Origin: Gordonia gummivorans
GTDB lineage: Bacteria; Actinomycetota; Actinomycetes; Mycobacteriales; Mycobacteriaceae
Direction of reading: 5' to 3'
NCBI RefSeq assembly: GCF_022513585.1
Contig: NZ_JAKWBF010000023.1
Coordinates: forward strand, 32,566-96,565
Length of the DNA stretch: 64,000 nt
The notes under the pieces: generated by a model
Told to the model about the DNA's origin: nothing
What the model saw: the letters and a program-made list of their open reading frames with translations, nothing else
Databases searched by the model: none
Made by a program: the position numbers and the translations under genes
In this document: in pieces, positions 39,629 to 48,600 of the stretch
How positions within the stretch are numbered: position 1 is the stretch's first letter
Layout: each line of letters starts with the position of its first letter

Positions 39629-40384
39629 GTGAGCGCACCTTCGACGCACGATGTACTCGGCACCCCGGTGACCATGCCGGTCGAGATCCGGCACGCACGG
39701 TGCTTCGTCGCCGGTTTCACCGCCGACACCCGGGCCGTGGCACGGGCCATCGACGCCGAATCGGCACAGCCCGGGACGCTTCGCCCGTTGCGCATCCGAC
39801 CGGGTCGCACCATGTGCATGCTCGTGTTCGTCGACTACGTCGACGGCGACCTCGGACCGTACAACGAGTTCGGCGTGTGCTTCCTCGTCGAGGATCCGAC
39901 CACCCCACCCGCCTCACCGATCCGGGCATTGCGCTCCCTGCTGAAGGGGGACGCGCGTGCGCTGGTGCACCGGCTCCCCGTCGACGGCGACTTCACCCTG
40001 GCCGCCGGGCGCGGCATCTGGGGATTCCCGAAGACACTCGCCGAGTTCGAGGTCGATCACTCCTCCGCCACCAGACGCGGCCGCCTCGTGTCCGACGGCG
40101 CACTCGTGGCCGACCTGAGTGTGAAGCCGGGACTCAAGGTCCCGGACTCCACCGCCGACACCGTGCTGCACGCCTATTCGCAGCTCGACGGGATCACGCG
40201 GATGACACCGTGGCGGCTCACCTCGACCACCGGGACCCGCACCCGCATCGGTGGCGCGCGCCTGACCCTCGGCGACCACCCCATCGCCGACGAACTCCGA
40301 TCCCTGCAGTTGGGGCGGCACGCCCTGATGTCGAGCTCGGTCGATCGGATCACGATGCGTTTCGAGAACCCCACGCTGGTCTGA
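39629..40384 (+). CDS. Acetoacetate decarboxylase family protein
   Basis: A 251-aa protein of the acetoacetate decarboxylase (ADC) superfamily, with PGRTMCMLVFVDYVDGDLGPY and FTLAAGRGIWGFPKTLAEFE typical of the fold. Classical ADCs use a Lys Schiff base. A Lys is present in the GFPKTLAEF segment, but I cannot confirm that it is catalytic, and many actinobacterial members have other or unknown activities. The GTG at 39629 follows GGAG at 7-10 bp. The KstR-type palindrome upstream suggests a link to sterol or cholesterol degradation. A pirin gene follows by 56 bp. Confidence 0.82.
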   Translation: MSAPSTHDVLGTPVTMPVEIRHARCFVAGFTADTRAVARAIDAESAQPGTLRPLRIRPGRTMCMLVFVDYVDGDLGPYNEFGVCFLVEDPTTPPASPIRALRSLLKGDARALVHRLPVDGDFTLAAGRGIWGFPKTLAEFEVDHSSATRRGRLVSDGALVADLSVKPGLKVPDSTADTVLHAYSQLDGITRMTPWRLTSTTGTRTRIGGARLTLGDHPIADELRSLQLGRHALMSSSVDRITMRFENPTLV

Positions 40385-40440
40385 CCGCGATCTCCGCCGG
40401 GTTCGCGGACGTCCGTGCCGTCGTCGCGGACAATGGTTCC

Positions 40441-41457
40441 ATGAGCAATCTCGAGACGGACCCGGTCGAGGTCGAGTGCCATGCCGATGCCGGCGTCGCC
40501 GCGGGCCCGGGCCTCCTCCACATGGACGTCCTGACCGCGCGCGACGTACCGCTCGGCGGCCCACGCGCGATGACGGTGCACCGGACCCTCCCGCAGCGGT
40601 CACGTTCGCTGATCGGAGCCTGGTGTTTCATCGACCACTACGGCCCCGATGACGTCGCGAGCAGCGGCGGGATGGACGTGCCTCCACACCCGCACACCGG
40701 ACTCCAGACGGTCAGCTGGCTGTTCACCGGCGAGGTCGAGCACCGGGACACGATGGGCAACCACGCGATGGTCCGCCCCGGCGAGATCAACCTCATGACC
40801 GCCGGGCACGGCATCGCACACACCGAGGTCTCCACACCCGACACCACCACCCTGCACGGGGTACAGCTGTGGGTCGCGCTGCCGGCCGAGAATGCCGACA
40901 CCGCACGCGACTTCGCACACCACCGGCCCGATGCTCTCGACCTCGGCGGGGTCACCGCCAGGGTCTTTCTCGGCGAACTGTTCGGCACCCGCTCGCCGGT
41001 GCACACGTTCACGCCGCTGACCGGCGCCCAGCTCGACTTCGCACCCGGCGCCGCCGTCGACATCGACGTCGACCCCGAACACGAGCACGGCATTCTCGTC
41101 GACACCGGAAGCGTCGAGGTCGCCGGCGCCGACGCCGCACCGCTGGCCCGCACCGAGCTGGGCTACATCGGGTTGGGCGCAGGGCGGATCACGCTCACCA
41201 ACGTCGCCGAGACCGACGCCCGGGTGATCTTCCTCGGCGGCGCACCGCTGGCGGAGGACATCGTCATGTGGTGGAACTTCATCGGGCGCACACACGACGA
41301 CATCGTCGGCTACCGGGACCAGTGGGAGGCGCGCAGCGAACGCTTCGGGCAGGTGCAGGGTTACGTCGGTTCGACGCAGCACCTGCCCGCGCCGCCGCTG
41401 CCGCACTCACGGCTGCGCGCCCGGGCCAACACCCCGGGGCGCGCCGCCCCCGGGTGA
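40441..41457 (+). CDS. Pirin-family protein
   Basis: A 338-aa bicupin of the pirin family. The N-terminal cupin has the metal-binding pattern PPHPHTGLQTVSWLF (two His), then GHGIAHTE (His, Glu). Also visible are HGVQLWVALP and the C-terminal IVMWWNFIGRTHDDI block typical of pirins. Some pirins have quercetinase activity and others act as redox-sensing partners; the role here is not evident. It begins 56 bp after the ADC-family gene and may be co-transcribed. It ends 7 bp before the convergent FMN reductase gene. Confidence 0.92.
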   Translation: MSNLETDPVEVECHADAGVAAGPGLLHMDVLTARDVPLGGPRAMTVHRTLPQRSRSLIGAWCFIDHYGPDDVASSGGMDVPPHPHTGLQTVSWLFTGEVEHRDTMGNHAMVRPGEINLMTAGHGIAHTEVSTPDTTTLHGVQLWVALPAENADTARDFAHHRPDALDLGGVTARVFLGELFGTRSPVHTFTPLTGAQLDFAPGAAVDIDVDPEHEHGILVDTGSVEVAGADAAPLARTELGYIGLGAGRITLTNVAETDARVIFLGGAPLAEDIVMWWNFIGRTHDDIVGYRDQWEARSERFGQVQGYVGSTQHLPAPPLPHSRLRARANTPGRAAPG

Positions 41458-41464
41458 GGGCGCA

Positions 41465-42133
41465 TCACGCCGTTCCGAGCAACCTCGCGAAGTTCGCGAT
41501 CCCCGCGGCCTCGACCGCCTGCTGCCTGCCGTCGGCCACGGCCGCGCGCGGCGGTTCCCCGTCGGCGGCATTCCCCGGCCCTGTGCCACCCCTCGGTCCG
41601 AGGAGCGAGACGAGTTCGGCTGCGGCACGGCCGATCCGGTCGTTCAACGACGCGGTGTCCCCACCGGCGCCCGCCCAGTCCGCCGACGCGGCGTAGACGC
41701 CGGTCGGCAGGACGACGGCACGTAGGTAGGCGAACAACGGTCGCAGCGCGTGGTCGAGCACCATCGAGTGGCGCGGGCTGCCGCCGGTCGCCCCGATCAG
41801 CACCGGTTTGCCCGACATGGCGTCGATGTCGACGAGATCGAAAAACATCTTGAACAGGCCGCTGTACGACGCGTTGAAGACCGGGGTCGCCACGATCAGG
41901 GCATCGGCCCCCTCGACCGCGTCGAGTGCCGCGCGTGCCCGGCCCGAGGCGAAGCCGACCGTCATCGCCTGTCCCAGGTCGGCGGCGAGGTCACGCAGGT
42001 CGACGATCTCGACGTCCGAGCGGCCCGCCCCGAGTCCTTCGGTGACGGCGGCGACCATCCGGTCGACGAGCAGTCGCGTCGACGACGGTTCAGAGAGACC
42101 GGCATTCACCGCGACGATCCGCAGGGCGGTCAC
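41465..42133 (-). CDS. NAD(P)H-dependent FMN reductase (CE1759-type)
   Basis: A 222-aa flavodoxin-fold reductase. VVNAGLSEPSSTRLLVDRM is the FMN phosphate-binding loop, followed by DALIVATPVFNASYSGLFK and KPVLIGATGGSPRH. Such enzymes supply reduced FMN to luciferase-like monooxygenases. Its GTG start overlaps the stop of the LLM oxidoreductase gene (GTGA), so the two proteins are probably made together and work as one two-component system. The C-terminus is Gly/Pro/Ala-rich. Confidence 0.9.
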   Translation of the reverse strand: MTALRIVAVNAGLSEPSSTRLLVDRMVAAVTEGLGAGRSDVEIVDLRDLAADLGQAMTVGFASGRARAALDAVEGADALIVATPVFNASYSGLFKMFFDLVDIDAMSGKPVLIGATGGSPRHSMVLDHALRPLFAYLRAVVLPTGVYAASADWAGAGGDTASLNDRIGRAAAELVSLLGPRGGTGPGNAADGEPPRAAVADGRQQAVEAAGIANFARLLGTA

Positions 42134-43230
42134 GAGGACACCTCCACATCCTGATCGGCTTCCTGGCGGGCGGCGACGAGCGAGGCGTGCGTCGGCGCGT
42201 CGGGAACGTCGTCGGGACGTCCCTCCGCAAACCCGGCGCGCAGGTCCGGTAGCACCTCGCCCAGCAGGTCGAGCTGCTCCAGCACGGTCTTGAGCGGCAG
42301 ACCCGCATGGTCGACGAGGAACAGCTGACGCTGGTAGTCGCCGTAGGTCTCGCGGAACCTCAGCGTCTTGTCGACGAATTCGGCCGGGCTGCCCACGGTG
42401 AGCGGCGTCTGCGAGGTGAACTCCTCCAGCGACGGGCCGTGCCCGTAGACCGGCGCGTTGTCGAAGTAGGGGCGGAATTCACGAACCGCGTCCTGCGAGT
42501 TGCGCCGGATGAAGAACTGTCCGCCGAGTCCGACGATGGCCTGGCGGGCCTTGCCGTGTCCGTAGTGCTCGTAGCGTTCGCGGTAGAAGTTGATCAGCCG
42601 CTGGAAGTGCTCGTTGGGCCAGAAGATGTTGTTCGCGAAGAAGCCGTCCCCGTAGTAGGCGGCCTGCTCGGCGATCTCGGGGCTGCGGATGGACCCGTGC
42701 CACACGAACGGCGCGACGTCGTCGAGCGGACGCGGCGTGGAGGTGAACGAGGTGAGCGGCGTCCGGAACCGGCCCTCCCAGTCCACGACGTGCTCGGTCC
42801 ACAGGCGGTGCAGCAGGTGGTAGTTCTCGATGGCCAGCGGGATGCCCTGGCGGATGTCCTGACCGAACCACGGATAGACCGGGCCGGTGTTGCCACGTCC
42901 GAGCATCAGGTCGACGCGCCCGTCGGCCAGATGCTGCAACATGGCGAAGTCCTCGGCGATCTTCACCGGGTCGTTGGTGGTGATCAGCGTGGTCGCGGTG
43001 CTCAGCTGCAGGCGCTGTGTCTGCGCCGCGATGTAGGCCAGGGTGGTCGTCGGTGACGACGAGAAGAACGGCTCGTTGTGGTGCTCACCGATGGCGAACA
43101 CGTCGAGGCCGATGTCCTCGGCCTTCTTGGCGATCTCGACGATCGCCTTGATCCGCTCGTGTTCGGTCGGCGTCTTACCGGTCGTCGGATCGGTGGTGAT
43201 GTCGCTGACGCTGAAGATTCCCAGTTGCAT
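42130..43230 (-). CDS. LLM-class flavin-dependent oxidoreductase (CE1758-type)
   Basis: A 366-aa luciferase-like monooxygenase with a TIM-barrel fold. Landmarks are MQLGIFSVSDIT, FAIGEHHNEPFFSSSP, LSTATTLITTNDPVKIAEDF, GRVDLMLGRGN and FVWHGSIRSPE. It should use reduced FMN, delivered by the reductase encoded next, to oxygenate an unknown substrate. The ATG at 43230 follows GGGAGG; a start nine codons earlier lacks this. A 14-bp palindrome lies 37 bp upstream. The last ~25 residues are an acidic tail. Confidence 0.93.
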   Translation of the reverse strand: MQLGIFSVSDITTDPTTGKTPTEHERIKAIVEIAKKAEDIGLDVFAIGEHHNEPFFSSSPTTTLAYIAAQTQRLQLSTATTLITTNDPVKIAEDFAMLQHLADGRVDLMLGRGNTGPVYPWFGQDIRQGIPLAIENYHLLHRLWTEHVVDWEGRFRTPLTSFTSTPRPLDDVAPFVWHGSIRSPEIAEQAAYYGDGFFANNIFWPNEHFQRLINFYRERYEHYGHGKARQAIVGLGGQFFIRRNSQDAVREFRPYFDNAPVYGHGPSLEEFTSQTPLTVGSPAEFVDKTLRFRETYGDYQRQLFLVDHAGLPLKTVLEQLDLLGEVLPDLRAGFAEGRPDDVPDAPTHASLVAARQEADQDVEVSS

Positions 43231-43266
43231 GTCGCGCCTCCCTTGTCGTGGTCTCACCTTGCTAAC

Positions 43267-43280
43267 CGGACCGCGGTCCG
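43267..43280. promoter_or_regulatory. Candidate TetR-type operator upstream of the LLM oxidoreductase pair
   Basis: CGGACCGCGGTCCG is a perfect 14-bp palindrome between the divergent LLM (start 43230) and lipoprotein (start 43363) genes. Form and position suit a TetR-family repressor site. No repressor gene is adjacent. Confidence 0.5.
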
Positions 43281-43362
43281 ATTAATTCCGTAACAGGGTG
43301 AGTTAGGGTGGCTTACATCCGCCACGGAGCCGAACCGTGGCAGTTGGGATGAGGAGAAACGC

Positions 43363-43896
43363 ATGAAGATCCGGAAATCCGCCGCTGCCATCGCTCTCAC
43401 GGGCGCCGCACTACTCGTCGCCACCGGCTGCTCGGAGTCCTCCGACACCGTCGACGAGGTCACCAGCAAGGTCTCGACCGCGGTCGAGAGTGGCGTCAGC
43501 GAAGTCGAGTCCGCCGCGACGGACGCCGTCGACGAGGTCACCGGGCTCGGTAAGGACGAGGCGCAGTCGATCCTCCGCAAGGCGATCGACCCCGACACCC
43601 CCGAGAACGAGATCGACTCGGTGGTCGACGTCACCAACCCCGCCACCAAGCCGGCGATCATCGCCTTCGCCAAGGGGGCATCTGCCGCCGGTTACGGACC
43701 GGACGCGTTCACGGTCACCGACGTCAAGGAGGACGGCGACAAGAAGGCCACCGCGACCGTGGCCGTCAAGAGCCCGAATGCTCCCCAACCGGTCGACATC
43801 ACTCTCTCCTTCGTCGACACCGACGGATGGAAGCTCAGCGGTGACGCCGTCACCCAGTTGGTCAGCATGAGTCAGGGCCAGAGTCAGGGCAACTGA
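43363..43896 (+). CDS. Small secreted lipoprotein
   Basis: A 177-aa protein with a lipoprotein signal (KIRKSAAAIALTGAALLVATGC; lipobox Cys23). A region of heptad-like Val/Ala/Glu/Ser repeats (~28-65, a possible short coiled coil) follows, then a small alpha/beta domain with VAVKSPNAPQPVDITLSFVDTDGWKL. That C-terminal shape recalls the DUF4878/NTF2-like lipoproteins of mycolata, with no function known. GAGGAG lies upstream of the ATG. A GTTAGGGTGGCTTAC sequence before the gene resembles an iron box only weakly. Confidence 0.75.
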   Translation: MKIRKSAAAIALTGAALLVATGCSESSDTVDEVTSKVSTAVESGVSEVESAATDAVDEVTGLGKDEAQSILRKAIDPDTPENEIDSVVDVTNPATKPAIIAFAKGASAAGYGPDAFTVTDVKEDGDKKATATVAVKSPNAPQPVDITLSFVDTDGWKLSGDAVTQLVSMSQGQSQGN

Positions 43897-43943
43897 GGTC
43901 CCGACGCCGCGACTTCGAGAAGCGTCGCCGAGATACAAACTCA

Positions 43944-43980
43944 CAGGGCGGTCATCTGCAGATTGCGGGTGACCGCCCTG
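43944..43980 (+). terminator. Terminator hairpin after the lipoprotein gene
   Basis: CAGGGCGGTCA (43944-43954) pairs perfectly with TGACCGCCCTG (43970-43980) around a 15-nt loop, 48 bp after the lipoprotein stop. There is no U-tract. Confidence 0.75.
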
Positions 43981-44079
43981 AGCGGTCTCCGGTGACGTCA
44001 TCTCAGGGCGTGGTCGGCGGTCGCCGGTAGACTCGCGCACGTGCGGCCCGATGGCGGAGGCCGACAGCCAGGAGGTGCC

Positions 44080-44643
44080 GTGCGCGTCGACAATCCCACC
44101 CACGAGATCACACCCGCGGTGACCGATCGTCACGTGCGCTGGCCGGCGGTCAACGATCTCGACGAGCCGAGCCAGACCGTCGAGCCGGCACCCGTCCGGC
44201 CTGCGACGCGAGTCGAGACGCGGATGCGCGTCATCGCCTCCGAGCACGCCGCCCTGCCCCCGGTGGGCGATTTCTGGGACCTGCAGAACCCTGATCGATT
44301 CGTCTCGAGTGCGGTGTATCCCGCCTCGGCGCCACAGCCCTTCGCGCTTCCTCCGCGCGCGTATGCCATGCCCATACCCACCGGACGGACTGTCGCGCCG
44401 GCCGCTTCGCTGGCGCTGACCACCGGACTTCTGTCGGTGCCGGGCATCCTCGTTTTCGGACTCGGAGCACTCCTCGGCATGATCGCGGTCGTCTCAGGCG
44501 CCGTCGCGCTCCGACAGATCAACCGCGCTCCGACCACCCGTTACGGAACCGGACGAGCAGTCGCGGGCATCATCACCGGTACCGGGAGCGTGCTCGTCGG
44601 TGGGCCGATCCTGCTTGTGGTGTTGCTACTCGCGGGACTCTGA
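44080..44643 (+). CDS. DUF4190-type two-helix membrane protein
   Basis: A 187-aa protein with a disordered, Pro-rich cytoplasmic N-terminus (~1-95) and a C-terminal DUF4190-like pair of membrane helices: LALTTGLLSVPGILVFGLGAL, then ALRQINRAPTTRYGTGRAVA and IITGTGSVLVGGPILLVVLL. The function is unknown. The GTG at 44080 is chosen for the AGGAGG 4 bp upstream rather than the GTG at 44041. It is convergent with the 103-aa gene, 62 bp away. Confidence 0.75.
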   Translation: MRVDNPTHEITPAVTDRHVRWPAVNDLDEPSQTVEPAPVRPATRVETRMRVIASEHAALPPVGDFWDLQNPDRFVSSAVYPASAPQPFALPPRAYAMPIPTGRTVAPAASLALTTGLLSVPGILVFGLGALLGMIAVVSGAVALRQINRAPTTRYGTGRAVAGIITGTGSVLVGGPILLVVLLLAGL

Positions 44644-44705
44644 GACTCCGAGTCAGCTCCGTAGACCGATCCGCCGCTCGACGGGTCTGTCCGTGTACGG
44701 GCAGG

Positions 44706-45017
44706 TCAGCTGACTGCGCGTAGACGCCGCGCCGGCGCGGCCTCGTCGCGGTGGCGATCGAGCCAGGCGTGGATCTCGCCGATGACCTGCATGCGCACAT
44801 CGATCGGTTCGATGTCCGCCAACGACGGAATGCAGTGCATGAGGGCGGCGTAAAACGCCGATGCATGCGACATCCCGTAGTCGGCCAGGACCGTCTCGTA
44901 GTCCCCGACCCGATCGGCGAGAACGCCGTAGGTGAGGGCCTCCTCACCCAGGCGAACCGCGGTCAGGTGGGGCGTTATCGCCCCTCGGTTCTCGATGTCA
45001 TCCAGTAAGCGTTCCAT
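44706..45017 (-). CDS. Small protein resembling the first strands of an NRPS adenylation domain
   Basis: A 103-aa protein, MERLLDDIENRGAITPHLTA then VRLGEEALTYGVLADRVGDY. Residues ~18-50 look like the start of an adenylation domain (compare AVTDGTRSLTYRELDAAS in NRPS 1), but the P-loop-like A3 motif and everything after it are missing. The rest is a short helical tail (HCIPSLADIEP, EIHAWLDRHRDE). GAGGAAGG lies just before the ATG, so it is a real start rather than a broken NRPS. Position just downstream of mbtH 2 suggests a role with NRPS 2. It has probably its own promoter, since 282 bp separate it from mbtH 2; a TAGACT (reverse strand, 45139-45144) is a possible -10. Confidence 0.68.
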   Translation of the reverse strand: MERLLDDIENRGAITPHLTAVRLGEEALTYGVLADRVGDYETVLADYGMSHASAFYAALMHCIPSLADIEPIDVRMQVIGEIHAWLDRHRDEAAPARRLRAVS

Positions 45018-45299
45018 GGTGTGCCTTCCTCCCCCGCCGAAGATGGCGTCGAACGCGACGACACGGCCTCCCCGGCCACTGTGCGCTGCGATCCTTTCGT
45101 CCAGTGTGCCTCACTCCACACAACTGTGACCCTTCCGAGTCTACTTTTATGTGGCCGACCCCACACCCGAATCCGCGCCGGATTCCCGTCTGCCATGTTA
45201 CAGCTGAGGCCGCAGGTGCGAAGGTGTCGAGCGTGGCAGCTGGTGTTCTGTTACCCATGTGCAACAGTCCCACCGTCGTCTCGCTCGGCGGGGTCGAAC

Positions 45300-45527
45300 T
45301 CAGGAAGCGGAGTTCTTGTCGGCTTCCATGGCCTCGATCAGGCTCTTGGGGCGCAGGTCGGTCCAGTTCTCCTCGACGTACTTGAGGCACGCCTCGCGGC
45401 TGTCCTCACCGAAGACCTTGTTCCAGCCGGCCGGGATGTCGGCGAACGTCGGCCACAGCGAGTGCTGGTTCTCGTCGTTCACCAGCACGAAGAAGCGGCC
45501 GTTTTCATCGTCGAACGGATTGGTCAT
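45300..45527 (-). CDS. mbtH: MbtH-like protein (cluster 2)
   Basis: A 75-aa MbtH-like protein: [36 protein letters not shown] and DLRPKSL, all family signatures, at the usual family length. It should bind and activate adenylation domains of NRPS 2, whose stop lies 88 bp upstream. The ATG at 45527 follows AAAGGAA; a frame extending to 45605 lacks support. It shares the TNPFDD opening with the cluster 1 MbtH but differs clearly in the middle. Confidence 0.95.
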   Translation of the reverse strand: MTNPFDDENGRFFVLVNDENQHSLWPTFADIPAGWNKVFGEDSREACLKYVEENWTDLRPKSLIEAMEADKNSAS

Positions 45528-45615
45528 CTCTAACGTTCCTTTCCTAGCGGCGACGATTCTCGTCCCCGATGTTGAATTGACACCTCGGCGAACATGCTCG
45601 GCCACCGAGTCTCGA

Positions 45616-48600
45616 TCAGTCGTGTGACCGCCCGGCGAATCCTTCGTCGAGCGTATCGAACAGCACCGGGCCGATCACGGCCAGCGCCTCCGGATTCGCC
45701 ATGCCTAGATGGTGCGTGTCCACTCGAGTCGTCGACACCGTGCCGGTCACGTACGGCGCCCACGCCTCGGCGACCAGCTCCGGCTCGTCCTTGTCGGCGG
45801 TAGCCACGAAGACCTGCACGTCGCCGTCGAAGCGATCCGGCCGGTGACCGATCACCACATCCTCGGCCGAGGCGAAGCTCTCCATGATCCGCTCCACCTG
45901 GTCGGCGGTGAACAGACCCATGCCGGCGATCTGCTCGCGGACCACCGCGACCACTTCCTCCGGCGTCGACGCCTGCAGATCATCACCCAGGTCGAACAGT
46001 TCACGCCAGCCGCCGAGCAGATCGGCGACGACGTCGCCGCCCGCCTCGTCGACATCGGCTCCGTCGGCATCCGCCCCGTCGACCTCGATGTGGTCGCCGG
46101 CCTCCGACGACGGAGCCTGCGCCCCGACGTCGTCCGGTGGCACCGGTGCGGCATCCATGATGCCCAGATAGGCCACCTGCGCACCCGAGGCCTGCAACCG
46201 GGTGGCCATCGCCTGCGCAATGATGCCGCCCACCGACCAGCCCAGGAGGTGGTACGGACCGTCCGGCTGCACCCGACGGATCTCTTCGAGATAACGCTCG
46301 GCCAGTTCACCGACATCCCTGCGAACCTCTTCGCCGACGGTGACGTGCGGATCCTGCAGACCGTAGATCGGTCGATCCGGCAGGTATGGGGCGAAGCCCC
46401 CGTAGAACCAGGCAAGACCGCCGGCCGGGTGAACGCAGAACAAGGGCGGCCGGGTCCCCTGCGCCCGCAGGGTCAGCAGCACCCCGTTGGCTGCCTCCGT
46501 CTCGGCGGTGAGGTGTTCGGCGAGCCCGCGGACCGTCGGATCCGCGAACAGCGCCGCCAGATCCAGTTCGGTCCCCAGCTCGCGACGCAGCCGCTCGACG
46601 ATCCGCACCGCGGACAGCGAGTTGCCGCCCAGCGCGAAGAACGACGCCGTCGCCGACACCTCGGCCACCCCGAGAACATCGGCGAAGGCGCGGGCGATCA
46701 CGGTCTCGCGCACACCCTCAGGAGCGGAATACTCGACACCGGTCGCCAGCGGGTCCGGTGCCGGCAGCGCGGCCCGGTCGATCTTGCGAGCAGTGTTCAG
46801 TGGCATCTCCGACAACGTCATCCAGACCGACGGCACCATGTAGGAGGCCAGTTCCCCGGCCACCGCCGCCTGTACGGCCGGCACGTCCACCGAGTCCGGC
46901 GTCAGATAGGCGGCCAGGTACTGCGCGCCTCCTGGACCCGTCGCCAGGGTCACCGCCGAGCTGACCACACCAGGGGCCCGAGTGATGGCCGCCTCGATCT
47001 CGCCGAGTTCGATGCGCTGACCACGCAGCTTGACCTGGAAGTCGGTGCGGCCCAGATAGTCGATCTCACCGTCGGTGGTCCACCGCACCAGATCGCCGGT
47101 GCGGTAGAGACGGCCACCCGAGCTGAACGGATCGGCGACGAAGCGCTCGGCAGTCAGATCCGGCCGGGACACATAGCCCCGGGCCAGCTGAACCCCACCG
47201 AGGTACAGCTCACCGGGAACACCCGGCGGCACCGGCCGCAGACGCGCGTCGAGCACCCAGGTGGTCAGATGAGACACCGGTCGGCCGATGGTCACCGGCT
47301 TACCGGCTTCGACCGGCTTGTAGCTCGCGACGATCGCCGACTCGGTCGGTCCGTACAAGTTGTGCGGCGCCGAATCCGGCCACAGTCGCAGAATGCGGTC
47401 GACCAGCGGCGCGGGGAACGCTTCGCCGCCGACGTCGAGCGCCCGCATGGAGGCCATCTCGGCGAGCTCCGCGTCGCTGAGCACGTCGAGCATCGTCGAA
47501 AGCATGGACGGCACGATGATCGCCGAGGTCACCCCACGCCGACCGAGTTCGTCGGCCAGCGCCCGCGGGTCGCGGTAGACGTTCTCATCGAGCATGAGGA
47601 GCACTCCGCCGGACACGATCGGCCGGTAGAACTCGAGTACCGACGGATCGAAGGTGGACGAGACCACCTGCGCGTACACGTCTCGCGAGGTGTATCCGTG
47701 CACCACCGCGTCATGCCGCAGCTGTGTCACAACCGATCGATGGGAGACGGTGACACCCTTCGGCTGCCCGGTGGAGCCCGAGGTGAACAGCGTGTAAGCG
47801 GCAGCATCGGCACATCCCGGTCCGGCCGCCGAGGAAACCGCCAGACCCGGGCCGGTGGATCGTGCCGCGGCGAACACCTCGTCCTCCGAAAGCTCGCGCA
47901 CTTCCACTCCCAGTTCCGCGGCCAGCGCCCGCAGTTCCGGCCGCGAGCCGTCCACCACCATCACCTGAACCCCGGCTGTGGTGAGCACATAGCTGAGCCG
48001 GTCGAGGGGGGCCTGCGGATCCACCGGGACGAATTGGCCGCCGGCGACGACCGTGGCGTGCACCGCTGTCACCAGAGCCGCCGAACGCGGCAGCGCGATC
48101 GCGACCGGGACGTCGGTGCCGACACCGAGCGCGACCAATTGATCTGACACCGCAGCGATCGCCCGATCGAATCCGGCGTAACTCAGTTCGCCGTGTGAGG
48201 TGAGCACGGCTGTCGCCTCCGGCGCCGCAGCCACCCGCCTGCGGACCAGATCGGCCAGGGTCTGTTCGTTCGGCGCCTCCGTCAACGCCAGGCCGTGCGA
48301 CCAGTCCTCGATCCGGCATCTCTCGACCTCCGGTAGCCAGGACACGTCACCGACGAGAGCGCGCGGCTCGTCGACCGAGGCGGCGAGCAGCACCTGCAGT
48401 CGGTCCATCATCGTCTCGACCGTCGATGCCTCGAACAGGTCGACGGCATAGCGGACCGTGCCCTGCCAGGACTCCCCCGGAGCGGCGACCGTCAGATCGA
48501 CCACCAGGTCCACCTCGATCGGCTGATGTTCCTCGCCGAGCAACTCGACCCGCAGATCACCGACCACCGGCACTGCGTCGCGACCGGTCGCCCCACCGTG

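Noticed and set aside
43303..43318. GTTAGGGTGGCTTAC resembling an IdeR/DtxR iron box before the lipoprotein
   Set aside because: It needs a gap to fit TTAGGTTAGGCTAACCTAA and lacks the right half-site, so it is too weak to call.
45139..45160. Possible PafBC-type promoter for the 103-aa gene (reverse TAGACT with GTCGG upstream)
   Set aside because: The spacing is 9 rather than 8 and the -35 is poor (GGGTCGGCC), so it was kept only as a possible -10.
45709..48147. 812-codon forward frame over the NRPS 2 3' end, and other long forward frames up to 64000
   Set aside because: Shadow frames of the conserved NRPS coding sequence, with no start signals or recognisable domains.
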